DNA of 64,000 nt from Gordonia heveisoli. GTDB taxonomy: Bacteria > Actinomycetota > Actinomycetes > Mycobacteriales > Mycobacteriaceae. A program made the translations under genes and the position numbers. The notes below the pieces were generated by a model. That model saw only the letters and a list, made by a program, of their open reading frames with translations, made no database searches and was not told the DNA's origin. This document shows, piece by piece, positions 16,453 through 25,357 of this stretch (its first letter is position 1; each line of letters opens with the position of its first letter). The DNA is taken from NCBI RefSeq assembly GCF_030315745.1, contig NZ_JASXSH010000014.1:62001-126000 (forward strand), read 5' to 3'.

Positions 16453-17819
16453 CAACCTGCCGCCCTCACGTGTCGGTCCCGGCCACCGATGGCCGGGCTG
16501 TACTGGTTTTCCGGACGCGCCAGCCCGTAGTGCCCGCGCAGCGTCGAAGTTTCATAGGATTCGCGGAACAGCCCGCGCCGCCGCAGGATCGGCACGACGT
16601 GATCGACGAACAGGTCCAATCCGCCGGGCAGGACGGGCGCCATCACGTTGAACCCGTCGGCCGCACCGGTGTGGAACCACTCGGCGATCGTGTCGGCGAT
16701 CTGTTCCGGGGTTCCGGTGAAGGTGCGGTGCCCGCGCCCACCGCCGAGACGGGCGATGAGACCGCGCACCGTGAGATCCTCGCGCCGGGCGAGGTCGACG
16801 ATCAGGCTGTAGCGACTCTTGGCGCCTTCGATCTCGTCCTCGGGCAACAGGTCTGCGGGCAGTCTTTCGTCCAGCGGGAGGTCATCGACCGACAGCTTCA
16901 GCGTGGTCGCCAGCTGGCGATGTGCGTACTCGGGGAGGATCGCCTCGTCGAGGCGTCGGTGCGCGGCAGTCGCCTCGGCCTCGGTGCTGCCGATCACCGG
17001 TACCAGGCCGGGCAGGATCTTGATCGTGTCCGGATCTCGACCATGTCCGCGTGCCCGCGACTTGAGGTCCGCGTAGAAGGCCCGACCGTCGTCGAGTAGC
17101 TGTTGTGCGGTGAAGACCGCCTCGGCGAAGCGGCCCGCGAGCGCCTTGCCGTCCTCCGACGAACCGGCCTGGACCAGCAGCGGATAGCCCTGCGGCGACC
17201 GTGGGATGTTGAGGGCGCCCGCGACATCGAAGAACTCCCCGCGATGACCGGGTGGGTGGATCCTGCCCTGATCCGCCCAGATTCCGCGTTCCTTGTCGGC
17301 GACGACGGCATCGTCATCCCAAGAGTCCCAGAGCTTCTGCGCGACATCGACGAACTCCTGGGCGCGCCGATACCGCTGCGCATGGTCGGGCAACTCGGGC
17401 AGCCCGAAGTTGCGGGCCGCGTCGACGGTGGCCGTGGTCACGATATTCCAGCCGGCTCGACCGCCGCTGACATGATCCAGCGAGGCGAATCGGCGGGCCA
17501 GATTGTACGGCGAGTTGTAGGTGGTCGACGCGGTTGCGATCAGACCGATCCGATCGGTGATCCCGGCCAACACGGTGAGCAGAGTCAGCGGTTCGATGAC
17601 CCCGACCGGCCGCCTTCCGGCATCGCCCAGAAGTTGCGGACTATCGGCGAGGAACAGTGAGTCGAACGTTCCGCGTTCGGCCGTCTTCGCCAGTCGGACA
17701 TAGTGTTCGACGCTGGTTCCGGCAGCTGGATCGCTCTCGGCCAGACGCCAGGACGCCTCATGATGACCGGTCGTCATCAGGAACGCATTGAGATGCAGTC
17801 GACGGACATGTCGTGTCAT
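16452..17819 (-). CDS. NtaA/DszA-family FMN-dependent monooxygenase
   Basis: A 455-residue TIM-barrel enzyme of the bacterial luciferase-like class, NtaA/SnaA/DszA branch. Family marks are HLNAFLMTTGHHEASWRL at the N-terminus, GGRAGWNIVTT in the flavin-phosphate region, SPQGYPLLVQAGSS and GTPEQIADTI. These enzymes use FMNH2 from a separate reductase to hydroxylate and cleave C-N or C-S bonds; in this setting desulfonation or sulfone cleavage is likely. The substrate is unknown. The start at ATG 17819 (MTRHVRRLHLN) fits the family; its ribosome site is weak. It is the first gene of the long leftward operon running to 8458 and is divergent from the TauD-like gene. Confidence 0.88.
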   Translation of the reverse strand: MTRHVRRLHLNAFLMTTGHHEASWRLAESDPAAGTSVEHYVRLAKTAERGTFDSLFLADSPQLLGDAGRRPVGVIEPLTLLTVLAGITDRIGLIATASTTYNSPYNLARRFASLDHVSGGRAGWNIVTTATVDAARNFGLPELPDHAQRYRRAQEFVDVAQKLWDSWDDDAVVADKERGIWADQGRIHPPGHRGEFFDVAGALNIPRSPQGYPLLVQAGSSEDGKALAGRFAEAVFTAQQLLDDGRAFYADLKSRARGHGRDPDTIKILPGLVPVIGSTEAEATAAHRRLDEAILPEYAHRQLATTLKLSVDDLPLDERLPADLLPEDEIEGAKSRYSLIVDLARREDLTVRGLIARLGGGRGHRTFTGTPEQIADTIAEWFHTGAADGFNVMAPVLPGGLDLFVDHVVPILRRRGLFRESYETSTLRGHYGLARPENQYSPAIGGRDRHVRAAG

Positions 17820-18097
17820 GACTACGCACCCTAACCGCCGATCCACGCCAGATCCGCGTGCTCGAACTACGGGAAATATAAAGCGCAACAATGTTGATCA
17901 GTGCGGCCCGGCACGGGCACAATCCATTCGTTTCGGCACCAGCGGACCACCGTGCACCCTCATTTCCACCTCCGGCTAATGCAATCTCGTAGACAAACAA
18001 GATGTTTCGTCCGCCCGACGCTCGCGCACGCTGGGACCAGACACATCCACGACGGGCCGGGCGGCTCCCCGGCTCCCCGCGAGACAGGAGTGGCACC
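17820..18097. promoter_or_regulatory. divergent control region between monooxygenase and dioxygenase genes
   Basis: 278 bases without a supported gene, separating the leftward monooxygenase operon from the rightward TauD operon. It is AT-richer than its surroundings around 17870-17895 and 17975-18010, where promoters are likely. I saw no perfect long palindrome and cannot place a regulator site. Small frames read through it but have no ribosome sites. Confidence 0.4.
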
Positions 18098-19042
18098 ATG
18101 ACCGAAATACAGGACAAGCCCCGCACCACATCATCATCGTCGCTGGACATCGCACCGGTCACCGGATACATCGGGGCGCAGATCGGGGGTGTGGATCTAC
18201 GCGAAGCCCAGCCGGCCGCGGTCGTGGACGAGATCCAGGACGCCCTGCACAAGTACAAGGTGCTCTTCTTCCGGGACCAGCAGATCGGTCACGCCGAGCA
18301 GGTAGCGTTCGCGCGGCAGTTCGGCGCGGTCACTCCGGCCCATCCGCACGAGGAGAATCCGCCCGAGGGGTTCCCCGAGATCCTCCCCATCGACAGCCGA
18401 CGCTACGAACAGAATCTGGGCCGCAAGCGCACCTCCTACGACCACAGCTGGCACACCGATGTGACCGCACTGGTCAATCCGCCTGCGGCGTCCATTCTCC
18501 GGGCCGACATCCTGCCGCCCTACGGTGGTGACACCGCATGGACCAATCTCGTCGCCGCGTATGAGGGACTACCCCGACAACTGCGTGAACTCGCCGATGC
18601 CATCGACATCAAACATCAGTTCGCGCCGCGAGCAGCCGAGGGCAGCGAACGGGCACGCAAGGTCGCCGAGACGAATCTCGTCACCTTTCACCCGGCGGTT
18701 CGTGTGCATCCGGTGACCGGCGAGCGCGCACTGTTCGTGAGTCCCGGGTTCACGCGGGGTGCGCGCGAGATCCGTGGCTTCTCACCAGAACAGAGCGAGA
18801 AGATCTTGTCGCTGTTGTGGGCCGAGGCCACCCGAGTGGAATACACTGTGCGATTCCGTTGGGCACCGGGCAGTGTCGCGTTCTGGGACAACCGCGCCAC
18901 CGCGCACCTGGCCATCGCCGACGCCGGACACCTGGGCCACGACCGCGTGCTCTACCGCGTCACCCTCGAAGGCGATGTACCCCGCGGTGTCGACGGACGC
19001 GAGTCCGAATTGATTTCCGGGACACCGTTCTACGGATCCTGA
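18098..19042 (+). CDS. TauD-type Fe(II)/2-oxoglutarate dioxygenase
   Basis: A 314-residue cytosolic dioxygenase of the TauD/TfdA family. The iron ligands are visible as His119-Thr-Asp121 (WHTD) and His270 (NRATAH). Arg287 in the RVLYRVTL stretch is the expected 2-oxoglutarate ligand. Such enzymes hydroxylate the carbon next to a sulfonate or sulfate ester, which then collapses to an aldehyde and sulfite or sulfate. Taurine, alkanesulfonates and alkyl sulfates are all possible; the sequence does not decide. The start at 18098 is set by CAGGAG nine bases upstream. It leads a rightward group with a nitroreductase-like gene and a DszA-like monooxygenase. Confidence 0.9.
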   Translation: MTEIQDKPRTTSSSSLDIAPVTGYIGAQIGGVDLREAQPAAVVDEIQDALHKYKVLFFRDQQIGHAEQVAFARQFGAVTPAHPHEENPPEGFPEILPIDSRRYEQNLGRKRTSYDHSWHTDVTALVNPPAASILRADILPPYGGDTAWTNLVAAYEGLPRQLRELADAIDIKHQFAPRAAEGSERARKVAETNLVTFHPAVRVHPVTGERALFVSPGFTRGAREIRGFSPEQSEKILSLLWAEATRVEYTVRFRWAPGSVAFWDNRATAHLAIADAGHLGHDRVLYRVTLEGDVPRGVDGRESELISGTPFYGS

Positions 19043-19146
19043 TGAGATCTCGCCGGGTGGGTCCGCACCGCGTGTCACCACATGCGCCGCGGCCCGCCCG
19101 GTTCCGTGTTCGATCACCATACCAACGCCACCCGAGGAGAGCCTCC

Positions 19147-19944
19147 GTGCCCATCGCCGAACGCTACGCCGACCCCGACCTCCGGCTCGAAGTCGACAGC
19201 CCCGTCATCGCCGCACAGCTCGCGCACCGTTCGGTGCGCCAGTTTCTCGACACCCCCGTCGACGACGCCACCCTGCACGCCGTCGTCGCAGCCGCACAGT
19301 CGGCGTCCACCTCGTCGAACCTGCAGCCGTGGAGCGTGATCGCCGTCCGCGATCCCGAACGCAAGGCGCGGCTGGCCGCACTGGCCAACCATCAGCAGTT
19401 CATCAATCAGGCTCCGTTGCTGCTCGTCTGGGTCGCCGATCTCGATCGTGCCCACCGGCTGGCCGCGAGCGCCGCAGCCGAACTGACCGGAGCCGACTAT
19501 CTGGAGAGCACCATCGTCGGTGTCGTCGACACCGCACTCGCCGCGCAGAACGCCGTAGTGGCCGCCGAGTCGCTGGGTCTGGGGACCGTATTCGTCGGCG
19601 CGATCCGCAATCAACCACGTGCGGTGGCCACCGAACTCGCACTGCCACCACATACCTTCGCGACCTTCGGCCTCGCCGTCGGGACACCGGACCCCCAGGA
19701 GCGTTCCGGCATCAAACCACGTCTGCCGCAACGCGCGGTGCTGCATCGGGAAACCTACGATGCCACGCACGCCGACGGTGTCATCGCCGACTACGACGAC
19801 CGCCTGGCCGGCTACAACGAGCGCTACGGGTTGCCCGGCAACTGGAGCGAACGGGTGCTGGCGCGCTTGGCGAATGCGTCGTCACTCAACGGCCGCGACC
19901 GGCTGCGCGCGGATCTCGAGTACCTGGGCCTGCCGTCGGTGTGA
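19147..19944 (+). CDS. nitroreductase-family NAD(P)H-dependent FMN oxidoreductase
   Basis: A 265-residue flavoprotein of the NfsA/FRP type. Visible marks are the HRSVRQFLDTPVD segment near the N-terminus, the SASTSSNLQPWSVI flavin-contact stretch, the AAESLGLGTVFVGAIRN segment and the Arg/Lys-containing C-terminal part. The family reduces FMN or nitro compounds with NADPH. Lying between a TauD-type gene and a DszA-type gene, it is the best candidate for supplying FMNH2 to the two-component monooxygenases of this island. That role is inferred from neighbours. The GTG start at 19147 has GAGGAGAG just upstream. Confidence 0.85.
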   Translation: MPIAERYADPDLRLEVDSPVIAAQLAHRSVRQFLDTPVDDATLHAVVAAAQSASTSSNLQPWSVIAVRDPERKARLAALANHQQFINQAPLLLVWVADLDRAHRLAASAAAELTGADYLESTIVGVVDTALAAQNAVVAAESLGLGTVFVGAIRNQPRAVATELALPPHTFATFGLAVGTPDPQERSGIKPRLPQRAVLHRETYDATHADGVIADYDDRLAGYNERYGLPGNWSERVLARLANASSLNGRDRLRADLEYLGLPSV

Positions 19945-19987
19945 ACTGCCGGCCATCTTCTCGTGCAATGACATCCGGAGGGAACTC

Positions 19988-21283
19988 ATGCCCCAGCTGC
20001 TGTTGAACGCCATCATCCGCCCGATCGGTTTCACGCGGGGAGGGTGGCGTCACCCGTCGGCGACCCCGGAGCGGGCGCTCGACCTCGACTACTACCAAGA
20101 GATCGCGACGGTAGCCGAACGCGGCCGCCTCGACGCCCTGTTCATCGCCAATTCGCCGGTGGCGCCGAACGATCAGTGGACCACCCTGTTCTCCCCGCTG
20201 GAGCCGATCACCCTGCTGTCGACGCTGGCGGCGACGACCACGCACCTGGGTCTGATCGCGACTGTGTCCAGCACGTTCACCGACCCGTATCAGGTTGCCC
20301 GGCAGCTTTCGACACTCGATCATCTCAGCAAGGGGCGCGCCGGGGTGAACATCGTGGTGTCGGGCAGCGCGGCTGCCGCCGCCAACTTCGGTTTCGACGA
20401 TCTGCCCGACCAGTCGGACCGTTATGCGCGCGCCGACGAGTACCTCCATGTACTGCAACGGCTGTGGGACAGCTGGCCGGCCGACGCGCTGATCCTGGAC
20501 AAGGCCGGCGCCCGGCAGGCCGATCTCGGCAAGCTCACCGCGATCGAGTTCCGCGGCAAGCATCTCGCGGTGCGCGGCCCACTCGACATCCCCCGCTCAC
20601 CGCAGGGACGGCCCCTGGTCTTCCAGGCCGGATCCTCCCCGGAGGGGCGGCAATTGGCCGCGGCCCATGCCGACGCGGTGTACAGCGCAGCACGCACCAT
20701 CGACGACGCACTCGCATTCCGTGCCGACATCCACCGCAGACAGGATGCGTTGGGACGAACGGGTTCCCGCGTCAAAGTGCTGCCCGGCCTGATCCCGATA
20801 GTCGGCAGCACCGACGCCGAAGCTCGTCGCCTGCATGAGGAGATCAGTGCGCTGTACCCGATCGGACAGGCCGTCGAGGGACTCGGCGCTCGGCTCGGTG
20901 TCGATCTCGTGGGTATCGACGCCGACGACCACTTCCCGATCGACCTCCTGCCACCCGTGCAGAGCCTGTCCGGCAATCGCAGCTTCCACGAGATCGTCCG
21001 CAAGCATGCGGCCGCAGGCGCCACCCTGCGTGAGGTACTGACAGTCACCGACGCCGGGAATGCGCACCTGCGCTTCATCGGTGCGCCGGAGACGATCGCC
21101 GACCAGATCCAGGAGTGGTTCCGGGCCGGCGCCGCCGACGGATTCAATCTGAACCCGGCGATCAGCCCGAGTGGGCTGACCGATTTCGTCGACCACGTGC
21201 TACCGGTGTTGCAGGACCGCGGCATTCGGCAGCGCGACTATCCCGCCGACACTCGCGTGCGGCCGGTCTTCGGCTCGCACTGA
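19988..21283 (+). CDS. NtaA/DszA-family FMN-dependent monooxygenase
   Basis: A 431-residue luciferase-like TIM-barrel enzyme. Family marks are LLLNAIIRPIGFTRGGWRHP at the start, LSKGRAGVNIVVSGS, IPRSPQGRPLVFQAGSS and GAPETIADQIQEWF. It would use FMNH2 and O2 to cleave a C-S or C-N bond. It is the most divergent of the four such enzymes here at its N-terminus. GGAGGGA lies seven bases before ATG 19988. It follows the nitroreductase-like gene by 43 bp, consistent with a monooxygenase-reductase pair, and converges on the second DszC-like gene. Confidence 0.88.
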   Translation: MPQLLLNAIIRPIGFTRGGWRHPSATPERALDLDYYQEIATVAERGRLDALFIANSPVAPNDQWTTLFSPLEPITLLSTLAATTTHLGLIATVSSTFTDPYQVARQLSTLDHLSKGRAGVNIVVSGSAAAAANFGFDDLPDQSDRYARADEYLHVLQRLWDSWPADALILDKAGARQADLGKLTAIEFRGKHLAVRGPLDIPRSPQGRPLVFQAGSSPEGRQLAAAHADAVYSAARTIDDALAFRADIHRRQDALGRTGSRVKVLPGLIPIVGSTDAEARRLHEEISALYPIGQAVEGLGARLGVDLVGIDADDHFPIDLLPPVQSLSGNRSFHEIVRKHAAAGATLREVLTVTDAGNAHLRFIGAPETIADQIQEWFRAGAADGFNLNPAISPSGLTDFVDHVLPVLQDRGIRQRDYPADTRVRPVFGSH

Positions 21284-21309
21284 ACACCGGCCGGCACACG
21301 GGGGGACTT

Positions 21310-22548
21310 TCAGAAGAAGCCCTGATTGGGCAGCGGGGTGCCGTTGATCTCGTAGCGGCCCACCGCAACGGCCTTCAGAGTCTTCGGATTGTGTGCCGCG
21401 ATGGAGCGAATGTTGCGCCAGTGCCGATCCAGGTGTGCACTGCGCCGAACCAGCGAGCCGCCACCCACGTCGAACAGTTCGGAGGACGCGCGGTTGGCCA
21501 GTTCGTCGATGACCACCTTCGACTTCGCGTTGAACAGCGCTGCCCCCAGCGACAGTTCCGGTTCACGGTCCGTACCGTGTGCGTCGTAGGCTTCCGCCAG
21601 CGCGGACGCGGCGGTGAGCACCAGCGACTCGGCGGCGAACGCCTGGCTCGCGATCTGGCCGACCGTGAGATGGAAGACCGGATCTTGGGCGGGCACATCG
21701 GATGTCGCGTGATAGAAGCTGCGCGGCCGATCCCGCACCACCCGAGCCGCATCGGCGGTCACCTGTCGCAGGATGCCCGCAATCATCGCGTTGAGCTGGA
21801 CGTGGAAGAAGGTCGCCGGATAGGGCAGGTTGTCGCGGGGGAAGCCGCCCGGGCCGAAGTAGTCGTCGGGTTCGACGGCCACGTCCTCGAAACGCACTGT
21901 GCCACTCGCGGTGAACCGCTGACCGAAGCCGTCCCAGTCGTCGGGGGCGGTCACCCCGGGCCGGTCGGTGGGGATGATCAGCGACACCGTGCTGCCGTCG
22001 ACGTCGGTGGCCGCGACGATCAGCCAATCCATGTACTTGCTGCCGGTGGTGTAGTGCTTGGTGCCATTGAGTCGTAGACCCGACGGCGTCTCGGTCACCG
22101 CGGTCTCGTACGCGTAACCCTGGGCACCGGCCTTCGCCGTGAGTTCGGTCGACGCCGAGCCGATCAACTCGCCGTCCGCCACACGCGCCAGCCAGGTCCG
22201 GGCCAGCGCGCGGCGTTCGGCGGAGTCGTCACCGCGGGCCTCCGCGCTGAGCCGCAGGTTCTCCACGACCCCGTAATGACTGCGCAGAATATGTGCCACG
22301 TTGGAATCGGCCGCGCCCAGTTCGATGAATACCCTGAACACGTCGACCAGCCCGTACCCGCCGCCGCCGAGTTCGGTGGGTACGCGCAGTGCGCCGAGGC
22401 GCGCGCGTTTGATCTCGGCGATGGCGTCGACGGGCGGTTCGTCTCGCTCGTCGCGATCGATGGCACCGGCCCCGACACGCTCGATCAGGGCGCTGACCGT
22501 CGCTCGACGGTAGTCGGCAAGGTCGGGACGTTCGGCAACTTCGGTCAT
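21310..22548 (-). CDS. DszC/SfnB-like flavin-dependent monooxygenase (second paralogue)
   Basis: A 412-residue relative of the protein at 9297-10574, with the same fold and C-terminal signature (HLDRHWRNIRSIAAHNPKT, then PLPNQGFF at the end). It lacks the acyl-CoA dehydrogenase IFEGTNQ motif and belongs with DszC/SfnB-type oxygenases that use reduced flavin to add oxygen to sulfur or nearby carbon. GGAGTGAG lies just upstream of the ATG at 22548. It is a single leftward gene placed between rightward monooxygenase genes, divergent from the tandem pair at 22678-25307 with a 129-bp shared control region. Confidence 0.85.
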   Translation of the reverse strand: MTEVAERPDLADYRRATVSALIERVGAGAIDRDERDEPPVDAIAEIKRARLGALRVPTELGGGGYGLVDVFRVFIELGAADSNVAHILRSHYGVVENLRLSAEARGDDSAERRALARTWLARVADGELIGSASTELTAKAGAQGYAYETAVTETPSGLRLNGTKHYTTGSKYMDWLIVAATDVDGSTVSLIIPTDRPGVTAPDDWDGFGQRFTASGTVRFEDVAVEPDDYFGPGGFPRDNLPYPATFFHVQLNAMIAGILRQVTADAARVVRDRPRSFYHATSDVPAQDPVFHLTVGQIASQAFAAESLVLTAASALAEAYDAHGTDREPELSLGAALFNAKSKVVIDELANRASSELFDVGGGSLVRRSAHLDRHWRNIRSIAAHNPKTLKAVAVGRYEINGTPLPNQGFF

Positions 22549-22677
22549 GTCTCACTCCGTTTCAGGTTGTCCGGCAAGCCTTGTCGCGGCCGTCGCGGCA
22601 AACAATCGATTTCTGCTAAATGAATCTGGTAGCGGCCATGACTTCATCTGCCCGCGCGGCGTTCGGAGGATGGAGCG

Positions 22678-23988
22678 ATGACCGAACGACGCCTGCTCCA
22701 TCTCAACGTCAACGGGAACGGGCTGGCCAAGCCGCCGAACAGTTGGCGCCGCAGCGATCCGCCGCTGTGGTTCCTCGACTTCGCCTCCTGGGAGAAGCTG
22801 GGTGTCATCGCCGAACGTGCGTTGCTGGACGCGGTGTTCCTCGCCGATTCGTTACCCAGTCAGAATTTCGATGTTCCATGGCACGCCTTCGACCCGTTCC
22901 AGCTCCAGATCGCCATCGCGCGCGCCACCCGGCACATCGGCCTGGTCGCGACCCTGTCCGCGACGTTCTACCAACCGTGGGATGTGGCCCGGCGCGCCGC
23001 GACGCTCGACGTGGCGTCGGGCGGGCGCGCCGCCATCAATGTCGTCACCTCCGGATCGGATGACGCCGCCGCCCTCTACGGAAAAGATCCGTTGCCCGGG
23101 AGAGACTTTCGCTACGGACGCGCCGACGAGGTCCTCACCGCGGTGAAGCAGCTGTGGGGTTCATGGGGAGAGGCGACGGTCGTCGGCGACCCGGTCACCG
23201 GCAGGCTGGTCTCCGGCCCGGACATCCCGCATGTCGACTTCGACGGTGAGCACCTCGGCTTCCGCGGCCGCTTCCAGTTTCCCCCGTCACCCCAGGGACG
23301 GCCGGTCATCTTCCAGGCCGGTGGTTCCCCGCAGGGCATCGAGCTGGCCGCCAAACATGCCGATGCGGTGTTCTGCCAGGCGAACACGGTCGCCACCGGC
23401 CGGGACTTCTATCGAAGTCTGAAGGCCAGGGTGGCCGCGCATGGACGGTCCCCCGACGACGTACTGGTGCTGCCCGGCCTGAACATCACGCTGGGCAGCA
23501 CCGAGGCCGAGGCCCGTCGCCGCCGGGCCGAACTCGTCACCATCGACGTCGATCAGACCGACCAACTCGCCGATTTCGCGGCGACCCTCGGGGTGCCGGT
23601 GGATCTGCTCGATCCCGATCGGACGCCACCGTGGGACTACATCGATGGTACCGAGTGGAAGCCGCGCACCATCGGTGGAGCCAATGCGATTCTCAGTGTG
23701 GCCCGCCGCGAGAATCTGACTATCCGCCAGTTGATCTCGCGCGGTGCGGGCGCGCAGCGGGCGACGGTCGGCACACCCGAGCAGGTGGCCGACTCCATCG
23801 AACAGTGGTTCACCGAGGGCGCGGCCGACGGCTTCAACATCAACTTCGACGTATTCCCCACCGGCCTGGAACAGATCGCCGACCACCTGATTCCGGAGTT
23901 GCAGCGCCGCGGCCTGTTTCGCACCTCCTACGAACACGACACTTTCCGAGGCAATCTCGGTCTCTCCCCGAAGGAACACCTCCGATGA
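22678..23988 (+). CDS. NtaA/DszA-family FMN-dependent monooxygenase (tandem copy 1)
   Basis: A 436-residue luciferase-like monooxygenase. Its family marks are LHLNVNGNGLAKPPNSWR, SGGRAAINVVTSGSD, SPQGRPVIFQAGGSPQ and GTPEQVADSIEQWF, and it ends FRTSYEHDTFRGNLGL. It is clearly a sibling of the next gene, whose product begins LHLNVNANALGRAPGGWR and ends the same way. FMNH2-dependent C-S bond cleavage is inferred from family and context. GGAGGATGGAG precedes the ATG. It overlaps the next gene by four bases (ATGA), so both are made together. Confidence 0.88.
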   Translation: MTERRLLHLNVNGNGLAKPPNSWRRSDPPLWFLDFASWEKLGVIAERALLDAVFLADSLPSQNFDVPWHAFDPFQLQIAIARATRHIGLVATLSATFYQPWDVARRAATLDVASGGRAAINVVTSGSDDAAALYGKDPLPGRDFRYGRADEVLTAVKQLWGSWGEATVVGDPVTGRLVSGPDIPHVDFDGEHLGFRGRFQFPPSPQGRPVIFQAGGSPQGIELAAKHADAVFCQANTVATGRDFYRSLKARVAAHGRSPDDVLVLPGLNITLGSTEAEARRRRAELVTIDVDQTDQLADFAATLGVPVDLLDPDRTPPWDYIDGTEWKPRTIGGANAILSVARRENLTIRQLISRGAGAQRATVGTPEQVADSIEQWFTEGAADGFNINFDVFPTGLEQIADHLIPELQRRGLFRTSYEHDTFRGNLGLSPKEHLR

Positions 23989-25307
23989 CCCGACGACTAC
24001 ATCTCAACGTCAACGCCAATGCGCTGGGTCGGGCGCCCGGCGGATGGCGCCTACGCGAACAACCACTCGGATTCCTCGACATCGCCGAATGGGAGAACCT
24101 CGGCCGAACCGCCGAACGCGGACTGCTCGACGCCGTGTTCCTCGCCGAGACACACGGATTCGGACACACCGACTTCACCAGACCATGGAATGCGATCGAC
24201 CCGTTCGTGGTGCTGACCGCGGTCGCCCGAGCCACCACCCACATCGGCCTGGTCGCCACCGTGTCGGCCACCTACCGACATCCGTATCACATTGCGCGTC
24301 TGGGATCCTCGCTCGACCTGGTGTCCGGCGGACGGGCGGCGATCAACGTGGTCACCACTTCGTCGGACCGGGCCGGTGCACAGTTCGGACTGCCCGCCCA
24401 CCCCGACCGCGACGAGCGCTATGGACGCGCCGACGAGGCGATCGCCGTGATCAGACAACTGTGGGAATCCTGGGATCCCGATGCCCTGGTGGGCAACCGG
24501 GACACCGGCGAACTGACCGACCGCACCAAGATTCGCGAGGTCGATTTCACCGGCGAACATCTGTCGGTGCAGACCTACTACCAGGTACCACGCTCGCCGC
24601 AGGGGCATCCGGTGGTGCTGCAGGCCGGCGCCTCCGAGCCGGGTATCGACCTCGCGGCCAAGTACGCCGACGCGGTGTTCTGCGCCGAACACAATCTGGC
24701 ACAGGGAAAGGAGTTCGCCCGTCGCGTCAAGTCACGGGCGCGCGACGTGTACGGACGCGACCCCGACACCGTCCTGATCCTCCCCGGTCTCTGGCCGATC
24801 ATCGGCGCCACCGAGGCTGCCGCGCGGGATCGCTATCGGGACTTGTCCGAACTCGCCACCGACGGCGGGGAGGCCCTCACCTCCCTGGCCGCCCAACTCG
24901 GGGTGCCCGCCGAACGGTTGCACCTCGACCGAGAGTTGCCCTGGGAACTGTTCGACGCCCCCGACTGGAGGCCGTCGAGTTACGGCTTCGCCAACTCGGT
25001 GCTCGCCACCGCTCGCAATGAGAACCTGACCGTGCGTGGACTACTCGGACGCCATATCGCCGGTGGCGGGCATCGTACGGTCGTCGGCACACCGGAACAG
25101 ATCGCCGACGAGATCGAGCTCTACTTCACCGAAGGCGCCGCCGACGGATTCAACCTCAATCACGACTTCTATCCCGACGGTCTGGACCTGATCGTCGACC
25201 ATCTCGTCCCCGAACTCCAGCGACGCAACCTGTTCCGCACCGAATATGAGGACACCACACTGCGTGGCAATCTCGGTCTGCCACTTCCGGTCCCGACACC
25301 GGTCTGA
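23985..25307 (+). CDS. NtaA/DszA-family FMN-dependent monooxygenase (tandem copy 2)
   Basis: A 440-residue sibling of the preceding gene. Shared marks are SGGRAAINVVTTSSD, VPRSPQGHPVVLQAGASE, GTPEQIADEIELYFTEGA and the FRTEYEDTTLRGNLGL end. The two differ in the substrate-facing loops, for instance SQNFDVPWHAFDPF in copy 1 against THGFGHTDFTRPWNAIDPF here, which suggests different substrates. Start at 23985 by the ATGA overlap. A stem-loop follows 20 bp after the stop. Confidence 0.88.
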   Translation: MTRRLHLNVNANALGRAPGGWRLREQPLGFLDIAEWENLGRTAERGLLDAVFLAETHGFGHTDFTRPWNAIDPFVVLTAVARATTHIGLVATVSATYRHPYHIARLGSSLDLVSGGRAAINVVTTSSDRAGAQFGLPAHPDRDERYGRADEAIAVIRQLWESWDPDALVGNRDTGELTDRTKIREVDFTGEHLSVQTYYQVPRSPQGHPVVLQAGASEPGIDLAAKYADAVFCAEHNLAQGKEFARRVKSRARDVYGRDPDTVLILPGLWPIIGATEAAARDRYRDLSELATDGGEALTSLAAQLGVPAERLHLDRELPWELFDAPDWRPSSYGFANSVLATARNENLTVRGLLGRHIAGGGHRTVVGTPEQIADEIELYFTEGAADGFNLNHDFYPDGLDLIVDHLVPELQRRNLFRTEYEDTTLRGNLGLPLPVPTPV

Positions 25308-25326
25308 GCGGCGTCCCCAACCGGCA

Positions 25327-25357
25327 CCCGCCCGCGGAGCTGCTATCCGCGGGCGGG
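25327..25357. terminator. strong GC stem-loop between convergent genes
   Basis: CCCGCCCGCGGA at 25327-25338 pairs perfectly with TCCGCGGGCGGG at 25346-25357 around a seven-base loop. It lies at the 3' ends of the convergent monooxygenase and MFS genes, overlapping the last MFS codons. It has no T-run, and is probably a bidirectional hairpin terminator. Confidence 0.65.

Noticed and set aside
17979-18101. Arg- and Cys-containing frame of 40 codons before the TauD gene, as a leader peptide
   Set aside because: No ribosome site and no poly-Cys; the overlap with the TauD ATG is a trivial result of ATGA.
17758-18258. Leftward open frame of about 166 codons across the divergent gap
   Set aside because: It lies antisense to the TauD gene start and to the end of the monooxygenase gene region; composition and lack of a ribosome site mark it as a shadow.
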